Numbered from the stretch's first letter, positions 1 to 12,153 are shown. The stretch: DNA of 28,175 nucleotides from Saccoglossus kowalevskii (GCF_000003605.2 NW_003122433.1:58467-86641); one strand, 5' to 3'. The notes: a model not told the origin generated them from the sequence alone. Program-made: numbers and translations.

Positions 1-1770
1 AAGCAGGTATTGGTTTAGACAGGTTTCACTAAAGCAGGTGTTGGTTTAGACAGGTTTCACTAAAGCAGGTGTTGGTTTAGACAGGTTTCACCAAATCAGG
101 TATTGGTTTAGACAGGTTTCACCAAATCAGGTATTAGTTTAGACAGGTTTCACTAAAGCAGGTGTTGGTTTAGACAGGTTTCACTAAATCAGGTGTTGGT
201 TTAGACAGGTTTCACTAAAGCAGGTGTTGGTTTAGACAGGTTTCACTAAAGCAGGTGTTGGTTTAGACAGGTTTCACTAAATCAGGTGTTGGTTTAGACA
301 GGTTTCACCAAATCAGGTGTTGGTTTAGACATGTTTCACTAAATCAGGTGTTGGTTTAGACAAGTTTCACTAAATCAGGTGTTGGTTTAGACAGGTTTCA
401 CTAAATCAGGTGTTGGTTTAGACAGGTTTCACCAAATCAGGTATTGGTTTAGACAAGTTTCACTAAATCAGGTGTTGGTTTAGACAGGTTTCACTAAAGC
501 AGGTGTTGGTTTAGACAGGTTTCACCAAATCAGGTGTTGGTTTAGACATGTTTCACTAAAGCATGTGTTAGTTTAGACAGGTTTCACTAAAATATCAGGT
601 ATTGGTTTAGACAGGTTTCACTCAAATATCAGGTATTGGTTTAGACAGGTTTCACTCAAATATCAGGTATTGGTTTAGACAGGTTTCACTCAAATATCAG
701 GTATTAGTTTAGACAAGCTTCACTAAATCAGGTGTTGGTTTAGACAGGTTTCACTAAAGCAGGTGTTGGTTTAGACAGGTTTCACTAAAATATCAGGTAT
801 TGGTTTAGACAGGTTTCACTAAAGAAGGTGTTGGTTTAGCCAAGTTTCACTAAATCAGGTATTGGTTTAGACAGGTTTCACTAAAGCAGGTATTGGTTTA
901 GACAGATTTCACCAAATCAGGTATTGGTTTAGACAGGTTTCACCAAATCAGGTATTGGTTTAGACAGATTTCACCAAATCAGGTGTTGGTTTAGATAGAT
1001 TTCACCAAATCATGTATTGGTTTAGACAGATTTCACCAAATCAGGTATTGGTTGAGACAGGTTTCACTAAAATATCAGGTATTGGTTTAGACAGATTTCA
1101 CGAAATCAGGTGTTGGTTTAGACAGATTTCACCAAATCATGTATTGGTTTAGACAGGTTTCACTAAAGCAGGTGTTAGTTTAGACAGGTTTCACTAAAAT
1201 AGCAGGTATTGGTTTAGACAGATTTCACGAAATCAGGTGTTGGTTTAGACAGATTTCACCAAATCATGTATTGGTTTAGACAGGTTTCACTAAAGCAAGT
1301 GTTGGTTTAGACAGATTTCACGAAATCAGGTGTTGGTTTAGACAGATTTCACCAAATCATGTATTGGTTTAGACAGGTTTCACTAAAACAGGTGTTGGTT
1401 TAGACAGATTTCACAAAATCAGGTGTTGGTTTAGACAGATTTCACGAAATCAGGTGTTGGTTTAGACAGATTTCACCAAATCATGTATTGGTTTAGACAG
1501 ATTTCACCAAATCATGTATTGGTTTAGACAGGTTTCACTAAAGCAGGTGTTAGTTTAGACAGGTTTCACTAAAGCAGGTGTTGGTTTTACAGGTTTCACT
1601 AAAGCAGGTGTTGGTTTAGACAGATTTCACCAAATCATGTATTGGTTTAGACAGGTTTCACTAAAGCAGGTGTTAGTTTAGACAGGTTTCACTAAAATAT
1701 CAGGTATTGGTTTAGACAGGTTTCACTCAAATATCAGGTATTGGTTTAGACAGGTTTCACTCAAATATCA
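1..1770. repeat. 31-bp tandem repeat (minisatellite/satellite) array
   Basis: About 56 head-to-tail units of roughly 31 bp run from the window edge, so the array is cut on its left side. The core of every unit is ggtttagacaggtttcac, followed by a variable linker such as taaagcaggtgtt, caaatcaggtatt or cgaaatcaggtgtt. A 34-bp subtype with an extra 'ata' (aaatatcaggtatt) clusters near 590-720, 790 and 1690-1770. Between about 1090 and 1550 the subtypes recur in a fixed order (cgaaatcagg, ccaaatcatg, taaagcagg), giving a higher-order period of about 94 bp. No long open reading frame crosses the array. Confidence 0.97.
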
Positions 1771-1900
1771 CTTGTCAATTTAGACATGTTTTAGTTAAGA
1801 CATGTGCAGTTTAGACAGGTTTCATTTAAGGCAGGTTTGGGTTTCAGACATGTTTTATCTATGACATGATTATACTTGGGCAGGTTTCAGTTGAGACTTA
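1771..1900. repeat. decayed edge of the 31-bp array
   Basis: Fragments of the unit (tttagacatgtttta, cagtttagacaggtttca, gcaggtttgggtttcagaca, gcaggtttcagttgagac) continue past the regular array with rising divergence and irregular spacing. This is the usual picture at an array margin, where homogenisation is weak. Confidence 0.8.
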
Positions 1901-3560
1901 TTTTACTGTTGAAAGTTTCAATAAGAGTTATTTAATGGATGGTACAATACATGAACATTGAAGCGGTACAGCTGTCAGTGACAATTAAATCAATATTATT
2001 CTATTCTAGTAGTAGAATGTACAACAATCATGTTTCTCACTTGTAAATCTTTACCAACTCATTCTATTTAAAGACATACTTTAAAAAGATGAATTATTTG
2101 ACTAAACAAATCATGGATCCAGGCAGACAGTGTATGATCATCTTCTAGGCCAAAATCTGTAACATACAGGGTAAGAAGCACAGAGCAGTTCATAGGAACG
2201 TATTGTGTTTCTTGAAACACATTGTAACCAATACAAGGGTTTACTACAATCATAAAACTGGATAATAGTGTGGCTATTAACAGAACCTCAGAATGGTAGC
2301 ATTTTCGATCTAACAGCCAAACAGTGGAAGGATTGCTCCTCTCGAACATACATGTACTATGTATAATATGATAGTGACAAGGGAATACCCATAATTTAAT
2401 GCACATTTCAAAACCTGTATACAGAACCATATAAATATGGAGTGAATAATTCTATATTTTCAATGGTGTGCACAATTTGGCTTTTCATTTGTCCCATATT
2501 TAATAAGGGAAATAAAATAGAATTTCAAATCGGTCTCCTTCTCATACACTTACATGTACCTCCTATATGCAAGACAATAGTGACTCTCGCTGGATAAATT
2601 CTTAACATGCGTAGAATATTGTTACCGTAATTCTGGAGAGGGATCACCGCAGTTACGTTCATTAGAACGCAATTTGGACCCACTCAGTTTCATTTGGCTT
2701 CATTCATCCATTAGTTTGACCTAAACCTCGCAGACCATACACATGTTCTACATACGTGTTTGATGCCATTTTCTGTTATATGGTATTTATTATACATGTA
2801 TGTCACCAATCATATTAACGTTCATTTCGGATGAAGAGTTTTATGCCGACTGCTACATTACAAGACTTCTTTTAGTTCATAGTAAGGCCAGGAAAAAAAA
2901 AATCTCTGTTTCTTGTTTCATAGAAATTTTAAAATGAGGCGATTTTTTTTTTTTCGAACACTGAGCTAAAATGAGGGGAAATTTGAAACAAGTACGAGTA
3001 CAAGTGCATTTTGGAATGCTTTAGATATTTTTTTTTCAGCCTAAAGGACATCTTATTTTTTTATGTTCGCTTATTCTATTGTGGTCTGTTTGAAATTTCA
3101 CTTCAATTTGTATAGGCACCTGGGCTATAATTATAATTTTCTTTTAAACTGTTCTGTCAAAAGAGCAAGTAATTACTTGTAAACCGGTCCATCATGGCAA
3201 CCTAGTGCAATTCTGCAATCATTGACAGGGTTCTTAATGACATGATGGGTAATTTCACCTTCATTGCTCTCAACAGGATAGCTGTACTACATCATCATAT
3301 CAAAGAAATCAATACAATTATGCTCATTTCAGTTCACCAATGAGTATATTATTTCAGCTCGTGCAGTGAGCAATGATAATCTTGGCACATGTTGAATCCA
3401 GGTGGTCTTTTGAGACAAAGATCACATACATTATGGGAATAATTAGACTCAGTCCTACTGTTCACACATATTTTGGCACATGATAATGCATAAGACTTCT
3501 GTAAGCCTTTCGATATTTTTAAACGCTCTGTGTTTAACCATGTTAACAGTAGTAAAACAA
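1901..3560. other. intergenic or intronic, no gene seen
   Basis: AT-rich sequence with homopolymer runs. Open frames here are short, lack splice context and show no recognisable domain. A stretch at 2883-2935 (aaggccagg, A-run, tcttgtttc) faintly resembles the end of the 4561-4939 element but is not a clear copy. Confidence 0.6.
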
Positions 3561-3570
3561 AAATGTAAAT

Positions 3571-3710
3571 GTCTGCACACGCGCAGGAATTGAGTTCCAA
3601 GCGGCGTTAACAACATGCGCTAAAAACGCAAAGGCTCATGGGTAGACGCTTGTTTGTAAACAATGACATGCAATGACCATCTGAAGCATGCGCAGGTGAC
3701 TCTCCCGCTT
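3571..3710. mobile_element. short inverted-repeat element (MITE), copy A
   Basis: This block matches 19754-19919 along its length, sharing the core gctaaaaacgcaaaggctca followed by tgggtagacg and tgtttgtaaacaa. The ends are GC-rich and roughly inverted (ctgcacacgcgcag against catgcgcaggtgac). The two copies look about 80% alike by eye. It is non-coding and most simply a miniature inverted-repeat transposable element. The left boundary is less certain than the right. Confidence 0.75.
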
Positions 3711-4303
3711 TAAAAAAGCAGTGTAGTTGCTGAAACTTAGCATTCTGGTTTTTGAAAAACAGTATAAAGGGTAAAAGGAAAATCACTCAAATCTGAAAAG
3801 TAATTGAAGTCTTCAATTGCATTTAAAAAAATACACGAAATGTGATTCCACAATACAGTTTTTCAGTATTCCACCTTGTGAACCCAATATCAAACATCTT
3901 GCGATGACACAAACAGTGGACTCCTTTTTTCATTGTGGTTGTTTATGATTCTCTGTCACGTAATCCTCAACACACATAATGTTGTATTGTTTATCACAGC
4001 TGACAAAAATCAAAGTAGACATTTCTCATCCACGGTTGAAACCAGAGTCTTATTTCATACATGTACGTTACCAGTGGTTCAGATTAACCCAGCATTACCG
4101 GTAAATAATAAGGTAAGGAAAGTAGAAATTTACAAAATAACGTCAAACTTTTCGCATTCCCCATGGCTTTGACATTGTTTAAATGAGCATTCTCAATTTT
4201 TTTGGCAGTTTAATTTGCTTTTGAAATGAATAACCAGCTAGAATAGAGCAAATTTTCATAATGGAATTCATCTTTTACACATTAAAGTGCACATTTTTGA
4301 TAT
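3711..4303. other. no gene seen
   Basis: AT-rich, with no open frame that has splice context or domain content. Nothing else was recognised. Confidence 0.5.
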
Positions 4304-4518
4304 TACTGTAAAATACTTTATTTTAACTTGGAACTGATTTTCGCTATTTTCGCTGGAGGAATGATTCAGTGAAAATAAAATCCAGCGAATTTACTTTTTT
4401 TCCTCTATTTTACATTCAACTAATCCAAAATCACTGAAAATAAAATCCACACAAAACACCCAAAAAGTCTTTTCAGCGAAAATTAATTACAGCTTTAAAA
4501 TTAAAGTATTTCACAGTA
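4304..4518. mobile_element. TA-flanked MITE, mariner-like ends
   Basis: The left end reads TACTGTAAAATACTTTATTT and the right end is its near-perfect reverse complement (AAATTAAAGTATTTCACAGTA), so the terminal inverted repeats are about 23 bp around a 215-bp element. If the outer TA is the duplicated target, the element begins CTGTAAAATAC, consistent with a Tc1/mariner-type non-autonomous element. The interior holds repeated 'tttcgctgg' and 'gaaaataaaatccagcga' stretches in both orientations and no coding capacity. Confidence 0.85.
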
Positions 4519-4560
4519 CAGTATGTTATATCATACATACCTGCATACAATTTTTTTTTT

Positions 4561-4939
4561 GTTCATGAGGCCAGACTTTTTTTATTCCTTGTTTCTCGAG
4601 TTTTTAGAAGGCAATTTTTTTGAGGAGGGTAGAAGAAAAATAAAATTAATTCTTTTTTTCCATTAGATTTGTGTGATTCTCAAAGAATTGTAAATAAGAT
4701 AATTGATCGGAGAGAAGAGAAAAAAGGAAATAAAACTTTATTCCATGTATAACCTTGTTTCTCATCTGTGCGGTAAAAAAATAAAGATAAAAATATTATT
4801 TTTTTAGCATTCTTTGGCGCTTACAAGTCGCCGGGCGCGAGAAATTACGCTGAAATAAAATTATATTTTTATTTCATTTTCGGCTCCTGTTCATTAGGCG
4901 GGTTCGAGAAACAAGGGATAATAAAAGTCTGGCCTGAAC
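4561..4939. mobile_element. 380-bp terminal-inverted-repeat element
   Basis: The left end gttcatgaggccagactttt, continuing into tattccttgtttctcga, is mirrored at the right by tcgagaaacaagggataata followed by aaagtctggcctgaac. This gives inverted repeats of about 38 bp. The interior is AT-rich and carries another 'ccttgtttctca' near 4752. There is no clear target-site duplication and no open frame. The superfamily is not assigned. Confidence 0.8.
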
Positions 4940-5870
4940 TATTATTACCTTGTTCCATATAAGAGATAATTTGTGTTATTGAAAACCTATGTCCACCAGA
5001 GAAAAAAACCCAACAACATTGTATCAATTGTCTATATAACTAAAGCACAATCAAAGCTAGCTATTGACATCTTGATTATTAGCTGTTGTTCTGTTTATGA
5101 TGCACAATATGCAAAAAACTTGTTTCGAAGCGGGCACTATGTAAATGCATGAAAATGTCAAAAGCAACAAAACAATCATGATACAGAGGTGGCAAACACA
5201 ATAATGATAAAGTATTTGTGAAATTACCAAACAAGTTTCACATCAGAGCTACCATAGGCTTCATATAATTTTGAAAAATACTTAGATGTGTTGAATTTGA
5301 AACTAAGAACTTCAATGACAACATTTATAACTAGTAATCATAAGTTAGTAATAGAAATAGGAAAACGTACACATCAAAAATTTACAGACAATCTACACAG
5401 AATGATAAGATATGCTCTCAATATAAATTAATATGCCAACAAATCATACAGTATAAGACATTAAATTTCCACAAGAAACACAGGATGATCTCCGGAAATT
5501 TAATTTCATGATGATGATGATGATGATGATGATGTAATACTACAAAATATAGGCAACTATATTCATAACACATTTCAATCAAGAAATGAAAATGCCATTT
5601 GATATGTAACACTTGCTTTATTCCATTACCAACTTACTTCCTTTTTTTTTTTATAGTAGTAGTTATCACAACTAATATTTATTGCGAGTAACCTATAGAA
5701 ACTTTTTATTTCTAAGGATGCAATGAAGTTATTATTATAAGTTGCATCATTTTGCCGTAATATAATGTAATGCCACTCACAATGTGTTTGATCTCTAGTT
5801 AATAAAAATCTTCTTTTCTAAGGGTTTATGTGTATCCTTGTGCACTAGAGTGCACTTGGACCGGCGAAGT
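4940..5870. other. no gene seen, one microsatellite inside
   Basis: AT-rich sequence. The only landmark is the ATG microsatellite at 5508-5534. The short minus-strand frame across it encodes only the corresponding poly-histidine run and has no other gene-like property. Confidence 0.5.
5508..5534. repeat. (ATG)9 microsatellite
   Basis: Nine uninterrupted ATG units. Confidence 0.98.
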
Positions 5871-5873
5871 TTT

Positions 5874-6190
5874 GCAACAGTGTTTTCAACATTTCCAGAT
5901 CTCCCATAAAACAAAAGCAAAAGCCATGTTTTTAAACAAACCACTGTTGTATTAAATAGATACTCTTTAGATAAAAAAAAAAATCATCAAAACCTGTTTT
6001 CAGAGATATTTTTCAATCTGACAGTTTAACAATAAAGAGGTTGTGTATTGTGAGACTAAGCAGTGTGTTCATTGGTGGAATGGGAAAGTGATCTCATTAT
6101 TGAAATGAGAATCAGCAACACTACTAATCACCGTTTATTTAAATTTTGGGAAATACGTAAATGTTGAAAACTCTGTTGCAAAACTTTCTC
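5874..6190. mobile_element. inverted-repeat element, about 320 bp
   Basis: The left end gaagttttgcaacagtgttt continues into tcaacatttccag and 'ctccca'. The right end is its inverse (tgttgaaaactctgttgcaa then aactttc, preceded by 'tgggaaatacgtaa'). The arms are about 40 bp with a few mismatches. The interior is AT-rich and non-coding. I see no clear target duplication, so exact ends are approximate. Confidence 0.75.
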
Positions 6191-7395
6191 CTTACTTTAG
6201 TTCACAGTGATCGACGCACAAGCCAACTAACTATGCACCTATTTACATGTACACTGACTTGACGTCACAGTATCGCATTATTGTCGTGAGTGAGTACAAC
6301 TTATAGGAAAGCAGGAGAGTGATTACTCAACTCGGATATCCTATCCTATAGACTTTCTTGCCCAAATTTGTCTGCTTTTTTTTGTATATTCCTCAATATT
6401 TGTAGAAGTGAATTTTTGACAACAGACAAAATTTGAGTAAATTTTCAGTTTTATGTTTGGCTATTTTTGTCCCAATCTTCTGAAGGAAAGTGCAGACTAT
6501 AAACGGGACTATTTTGTGAATTTGTGATGAAAAAAGGTAACTGGTGGTGAAAAGGTTAATAGCATTGCTTTCCTAATCACTCACGTTACACTGTGTTCAT
6601 GGGAGACATTTTTAGCATCCAGGCTATATTCAAAAAGCAAGGCCAGGCTAAGACATATTAATGTACGGATTGTTGTCAAATGTTATGACGCTTTGACGAC
6701 TCTGGATATCCAGATTTGTATTGATAATATGCTTAATAAAAATACAAAAACAACACAGATGGTTATTAATCCTACACTTTAGACCACTTTTTTATTACAT
6801 GTGATCCATGATAGATTTAATACATTTGGAATGCCCTCAGGCATCACAAAGCTTAGTTTACAGGTTTGAGAGACAGTTGCGTTGAGGACCATTTTGTGCA
6901 ACAGTACGTATTTTTTTAATGCAAAAATAAACCTGCCTAAAATAAATCAGTTAAGATGAATGTTGCCATATCAATGAATGGAAAAATTATATGTAGGATT
7001 TAGTGTGCACAGTGATTGGTACAGGTTTAGTGAGACTGATGTGGCTGTCACTTTAGGTAAATCATTCAATTCATGTTTGGGTGAGATTGCGATCTTGTTA
7101 AATTTATCCTTGTTTTTATTTTGCTTGATTTCTGTATTTGCTCAATCACAAAAGGATGCGCATCTACGATGGAAGCGCACGAGAGACAAAAAAAAAATGT
7201 TTGCTTCAGTGAGATTGTTTTTAATTACAGTACACCAAACAGAGCATTTACATACTTTTAAGGGTTTTTAAAATAATTGCAAATTATCAATCGATGCGAT
7301 GGTTTGTGGTTGATTTATAAATATCAAAATAACATTTAGAAGCTCAAAATGGTGCAAAAAATGTCTTTGAAAACCATTACAGTAACTGTACGTCA
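6191..7395. other. no gene seen
   Basis: AT-rich. A plus-strand frame at 6978-7271 has a hydrophobic stretch but no splice context, signal or domain that would support it as a gene. Confidence 0.5.
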
Positions 7396-7755
7396 ATGGT
7401 GTGGATCACGGTGTGGAGGGACTGTGTGGATCACGGTGTGGAGGGACTGTGTGGATCACGGTGTGGAGGGACTGTGTGAATCACAGTGTGGAGGGACTGT
7501 GTGGATCACGGTGTGGAGGGACTGTGTGGATCACGGTGTGGAGGGACTGTGGATCACGGTGTGGAGGGACTGTGTGAATCACAGTGTGGAGGGACTGTGT
7601 GGATCACGGTGTGGAGGGACGGTGTGGAGGGACGGTGTGGAGGGACTGTGTGGATCACGGTGTGGAGGGACTGTGTGGATCACGGTGTGGAGGGACTGTG
7701 TGGATCACGGTGTGGAGGGACTGTGTGGATCACGGTGTGGAGGGACTGTGTGGAT
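7396..7755. repeat. 25-bp minisatellite, about 14 units
   Basis: The unit is ggatcacggtgtggagggac plus tgtgt (25 bp), repeated head to tail with a few variants (gaatcacagtg near 7478 and 7576) and shortened 15-bp units around 7617-7645. Because 25 is not a multiple of three and no frame of the unit has a stop on the plus strand, a long open frame (7349-7780) crosses the array and would encode a 25-residue periodic peptide. That frame is best read as a by-product of the repeat: there is no domain, signal peptide or splice context. Confidence 0.95.
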
Positions 7756-10175
7756 GAATATACTTTTGAATAGAGCTTAGTATCCAATCAGTGATCAGTC
7801 TCATACATAAAGACCAATCCAAAAGGGCGTTGCAATAGCAGAACATAACTTCCCGTTTGAATTTGAATTCACATTTATATTTACAAACAAATTTCAGTTA
7901 CTCCAGGTTTTATAAAGGTGTGAATTTTTTTGATGGACATTTATAAAACATTTATCCAGAAAGACTCTAGCACTTCATTCAAATAAAAAAAGATGTTTTC
8001 ATTGGCTTTAGAGACAATTTGGTAAAATCCGTCACCAAATTAGTTTTTTGCAGGGTTTCTTCAATCATTGGTCGAAAAATAGATTTCATCAAATTTGTTT
8101 ATAATGATTGAAATTGGAGTGATTCATTTACTAAAATAAATCTGATAGATTGAAAGTAAAAGTAGTACCATTATCGTTTGGTACACAACATTTATAAATA
8201 TAAATATTTTATACAAGCAAATTCATGCCTTCATGAAACCCACTGTAACAACACAACATAGGTAAAAGGAAATAAGTGCTATAGAATAAATACTGTGTAT
8301 AACTGTGACTGCCATATTGAAGGCAGTGTAAACAGCGATGTGAATCAAAATATTAGTGAACTGCAAAAGACTGAGCGGGAATCATGCAGTCATACATCCC
8401 AGGGAATATACCAATATGCTTCTGTTGTATCTATACCACAGCGTTGTTACATTGTACATGTAATGAGTGGCAATCTGTCTGTGCATTCAGAGTGTACGAA
8501 TCTAACGTCAATCTAATCTAGGAGTGCAGTTAGTAATCAATCAGATACAATAGTATTACTACGTCTAAAAAATTATAATCAAAAGTGCTAAGAATTACCA
8601 TTACAATAAAGGTGATTACACAATAGGGTCTACCATGCATGGATACAAGAGAATATACTAGTCAAATAATCACAATCGTTAAAATATTATATGGTCTTTG
8701 ACTCCAGTAAATGAAACGTGATTACCTAACTAATTGTCACATAAAGCAATTACAAGGCAGAGGGGAACAAAATTGTCATTCTGATAACGCTACCTGCATG
8801 TACCCATGTATTTAATGATACTCAAACTATTTTTTTTATAAAAATATAACAGATTATTTTTATTTTATTTTAAGTAAATCAAGTGTGTTTGAACCATTAA
8901 AACAAAAAGTGTATTCACTTACTTTGATTTGGTTGATGATTTAGTTGTTATTACTAATTTGGTCGTCATTTTTAAAATTTAGCGATGTAGATTTATTTTC
9001 AAGTAAGGAGAAAAAATGAAAATGTAGGTGGCCTTAACAAAACTCAAAGCAAAAAAGTAACCAGTATTTTATTCAAAGCAGGTGACGGACTACTTACTTA
9101 TTTCTACATCATTGAAAGTCTGCATTAAATGCTTAACTACATTTTAGTCAATGTGAGGCTACTTAGAAGATTGTGCCTGATTGGCTACCAAGCCCTAACA
9201 ACCAACAATCAGACCAATCAGAGAGAAGCTTGTTTGTTGACAGTTTTATTCAACATATCAAATATTGTTTTGTATATATGCAAAGACTCAATTGTAAAGT
9301 AACAGAAAGGTGTGAACCAAATTGTTGAAAGACAAGATGAGAGGACTAATTTATTTTCACGTGTAGGGGAGGGAGCTGGATGGAAATAGAAGAGGGGCAA
9401 TTGGCACTACAGAAGAAATCTAAATAAAAGAAGCAGTCACAATATTTTCAATTCCATTAGAGAATTCAAATCACACAGTACCAGATGGGATGAACGAGAC
9501 AAAATTATTGCATATATGATAAGCAGACTATACCTTTATCAATTTTAACTCAATATTGAAAACAAATGCAGATACCAGTATTTTTTTTTTTTTTTTTTTT
9601 TTGATAACCGGATAGTTATTTTGACATTTGAATAGTAATGTGCCTTGATGTGCATATGCTCCTAAAAATAACTTGGCATTAAAGCGCAAAAATATCTAAA
9701 ATCATTAAAGCCAAACAATTTTTTCATTTTTCATAATCCTGCCATATGTCATTATGACAAGATAGAATTTCATTATAACCCCTCCCCCCAACCAAAAACA
9801 AATTAGACAGATACATGAACTACAACTATCACAATTAAATTCAATAAACAAGTTTTTTTAGCTAGCTTGTTATTTTACCTAATTTACCCTGTAGCTACAA
9901 GTATCATCTATTTTCTCACCACAAAAAGAAATCTATTTCTCAGATGTTACGTGTTTTGTTTGACTTATTACCACCTCACGCAAGTACATATGCTTCATGA
10001 ACTGTTTCGAAATTAATTTTTTTTTTTTTATGTTATGAACCAGTTAATTTGTGGTTGGATTTGGTCACATTCCAACATGAAGGATTTCAACAGAAGTTGA
10101 ATTTAGAAATTACCGATTCACTGTAATATTCAAACGTTAACTCCATTCATTGCTGATAGAAACACTTTCAACGTA
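7756..10175. other. no gene seen; poly-T tract inside
   Basis: AT-rich. It contains a 22-base T run at 9581-9602 and scattered short frames without domain content or splice context. Nothing else was recognised. Confidence 0.5.
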
Positions 10176-10643
10176 CAGTGGCCACTCGCTAAGTTGAGGA
10201 ATCCAAGCAAAAACCACGACTTATCGAGGGTCGTGACTTACCGAGGGGGTCTCATGAAAGGGGGGGTTATGAATTGAAAATTGATAAAAGGCACATATAG
10301 ACATATATGGGTCTATTTTTACTTTAGTACGTTTTCTTTATAGGACAATATCACAGCATCCATGTGGACATGGATTCAACTCAGTGCAACAAGTTTTATG
10401 GATCTTTATGACAGGGAAATGGCCAAGAAGTATGTAAAGTTGCGACTTCATATTTAATTCGAGTCAGGTCATCGTGTATCTTAATAATTAACAGCAAGTA
10501 CAAATGTAGGTGTTAAGTTGCCTCCTCCAGTTTAACTATGCGACAAAACATTAGTTCTTTTACTTCAAAACTGTCGGCAAAACACAGTTGCGACTAAGTC
10601 GAAACTGTGATTCACTGAGGTGCAATTTAGCGAGGGATCACTG
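10176..10643. mobile_element. pogo/Tigger-like non-autonomous DNA transposon
   Basis: The left end CAGTGGCCACTCGCTAAGTT and the right end (inverse CAGTGATCCCTCGCTAAATT) are terminal inverted repeats, and both are flanked by TA, the target used by the Tc1/mariner supergroup. The CAGT...CTCGCTAA pattern and the adjoining sub-terminal motifs (gacttatcgaggg, gacttaccgaggg on the left; gactaagtcga, ttcactgaggt on the right) are characteristic of pogo/Tigger elements. At 468 bp it is too short for a transposase and no transposase frame is present, so it is a deletion derivative mobilised in trans. Confidence 0.88.
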
Positions 10644-10645
10644 TA

Positions 10646-11681
10646 TTTACACAAGTGTCTTAAAAGTACAAACGTTGCATAAATAGATGAAACCCACAGA
10701 GTTGAGTGCAGACCATACCAGAATAAAACAGCCATTCCATGTCGAAAAGGGGAATGGAATATTATGATGCCTTTCAAGTAGATGAAGGTCAACCAATCAG
10801 TGACTGTGTACAAAACATGGGATATCAGCCATCCAGAAAGACAGGATAGAAAGTTTTTGATACAAACTGGAGCTGAATAATTATGCAAAACATCTATAAA
10901 CGCATAACTCGGAAATTACTCATTAAATTGGAATAAATCAATAAAGTCTGTATTCAGAAATTATCAAAATCACACCTTATGGCTTATTATTGCCTCCAAA
11001 TCCGGAACTTTTCTCTAATCATAAAGGGCTGATACAGGTCATCGTCGCAAATCATTACCCTTTTATGGTTACTGTTTAGCTTTCTTGCATTGTTTTTTGT
11101 GACGAGAAGGAACAAATTTTGAACAAAACATAAGGTCTGGCGGGCGAGAATGCAAATGGTATGTAATTTGAAAAGTTGCTCGGAATAACCGGTACAAAAC
11201 AATTTTGTATACCCTACTCCTGCACTTTAAGATTGTGTTGATCAAATCTTGACAACACCCACACTAGTACTACTATGTAACAAATCCATGTACATGCTTT
11301 TCATTCCCAGGGTAGTAGGCATTGTACGAGTATTCAATTGTATGGCAGTTTCATTTATTATCCCCAAAAAGTACCCAGCTTGGAAGAAGGGTGTGTGAAA
11401 ATGACAGTTGTGCATTACAGAGAAAATTATGTCACCCAGATGAAGATGCAAGTTGACCAGATAAATGAATACAGATATTGAGTGGGTTTAATTTCACACC
11501 CTCCACTAATAAATTATTTGTTCAAGTGGCTTCATAAATAACTGTCATTTATATAGATATTAAAAAAAATATTAAACACATATTTATTCAGTTTATTTAT
11601 TTAATCCGTTATACGACGATCAATGCCTTATAGTACTAGTAGCCTACTTGTCGATACTAGAGGTAAAATCAACGGTAACTG
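10646..11681. other. no gene seen
   Basis: Mostly AT-rich sequence with short minus-strand frames that lack domains and splice sites. It would be intronic if the 12489-12612 exon belongs to a gene running leftwards. Confidence 0.5.
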
Positions 11682-12153
11682 CGCAAAGGGTAGCTGCAGT
11701 TCTGTAGCTCGCTTGGTTTCGCTGTCGGTTATTTTGTTCGTCGTGGTGTTAACGCGAAACCAGGGAGCTACAGTTCCATCCTATGCGAGTTACCATATTT
11801 TACCGACCTGAAATCAGGTCGGGCCGTAGCAGCCGTTTTTTTTTCATTATTTTCGCCTCAAGTTTCNNNNNNNNNNNNNNNNNNNNNNNNNNNNNNNNNN
11901 NNNNNNNNNNNNNNNNCCCTCAAAATAATTGATGAAATAGTTTCGGGACCCATCGACAGTAGAAAAGTTGAAACTTGAGGCGAAAATAATGAAAAAAAAC
12001 TGCTGTTACGGCCCGACCTGATTTCAGGTCGGTAAAATATGGTAACTCGCATAGGATGGAACTGTAGCTCCCTGGTTTCGCGTTAACACCACGACGAACA
12101 AAATAACCGACAGCGAAACCAAGCGCGCTACAGAACTGCAGCTACGCAAAGGG
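11682..12153. mobile_element. Mutator-like (MULE-type) element with long TIRs and 9-bp target duplication
   Basis: Two inverted arms, 11691-11866 and 11970-12144 (about 175 bp each, roughly 97% alike by eye), begin TAGCTGCAGTTCTGTAGC. They are flanked by the perfect 9-bp direct repeat cgcaaaggg (11682-11690 and 12145-12153). Long TIRs of this size with a 9-bp target duplication are the hallmark of the Mutator superfamily. Each arm contains an inner palindrome (ccgacctgaaatcaggtcgg). The centre is 53 known bases plus a 50-base assembly gap, so the internal sequence and the true length are unknown. No transposase is visible. Confidence 0.82.
11867..11916. other. assembly gap (50 N)
   Basis: Exactly 50 N, most likely a placeholder length. 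It sits between the arms of the inverted repeat, where hairpin formation commonly breaks assembly. Confidence 0.99.

Noticed and set aside
1-1770. CRISPR-like array
   Set aside because: There are no unique spacers: the whole unit repeats with small variants, and the context is eukaryotic.
7349-7780. 143-residue plus-strand frame as a repetitive protein gene
   Set aside because: The frame is a by-product of the 25-bp minisatellite: all three plus frames are open through it, and there is no signal peptide, domain or splice context.
10565-10888. 107-residue minus-strand frame with hydrophobic stretches
   Set aside because: Its end runs into the Tigger-like element, and it has no start context, splice site or recognisable domain.
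11682-12153. Palindrome around the N gap as an assembly mis-join
   Set aside because: A perfect 9-bp direct repeat flanks both arms exactly at their ends, which a mis-join would not produce.
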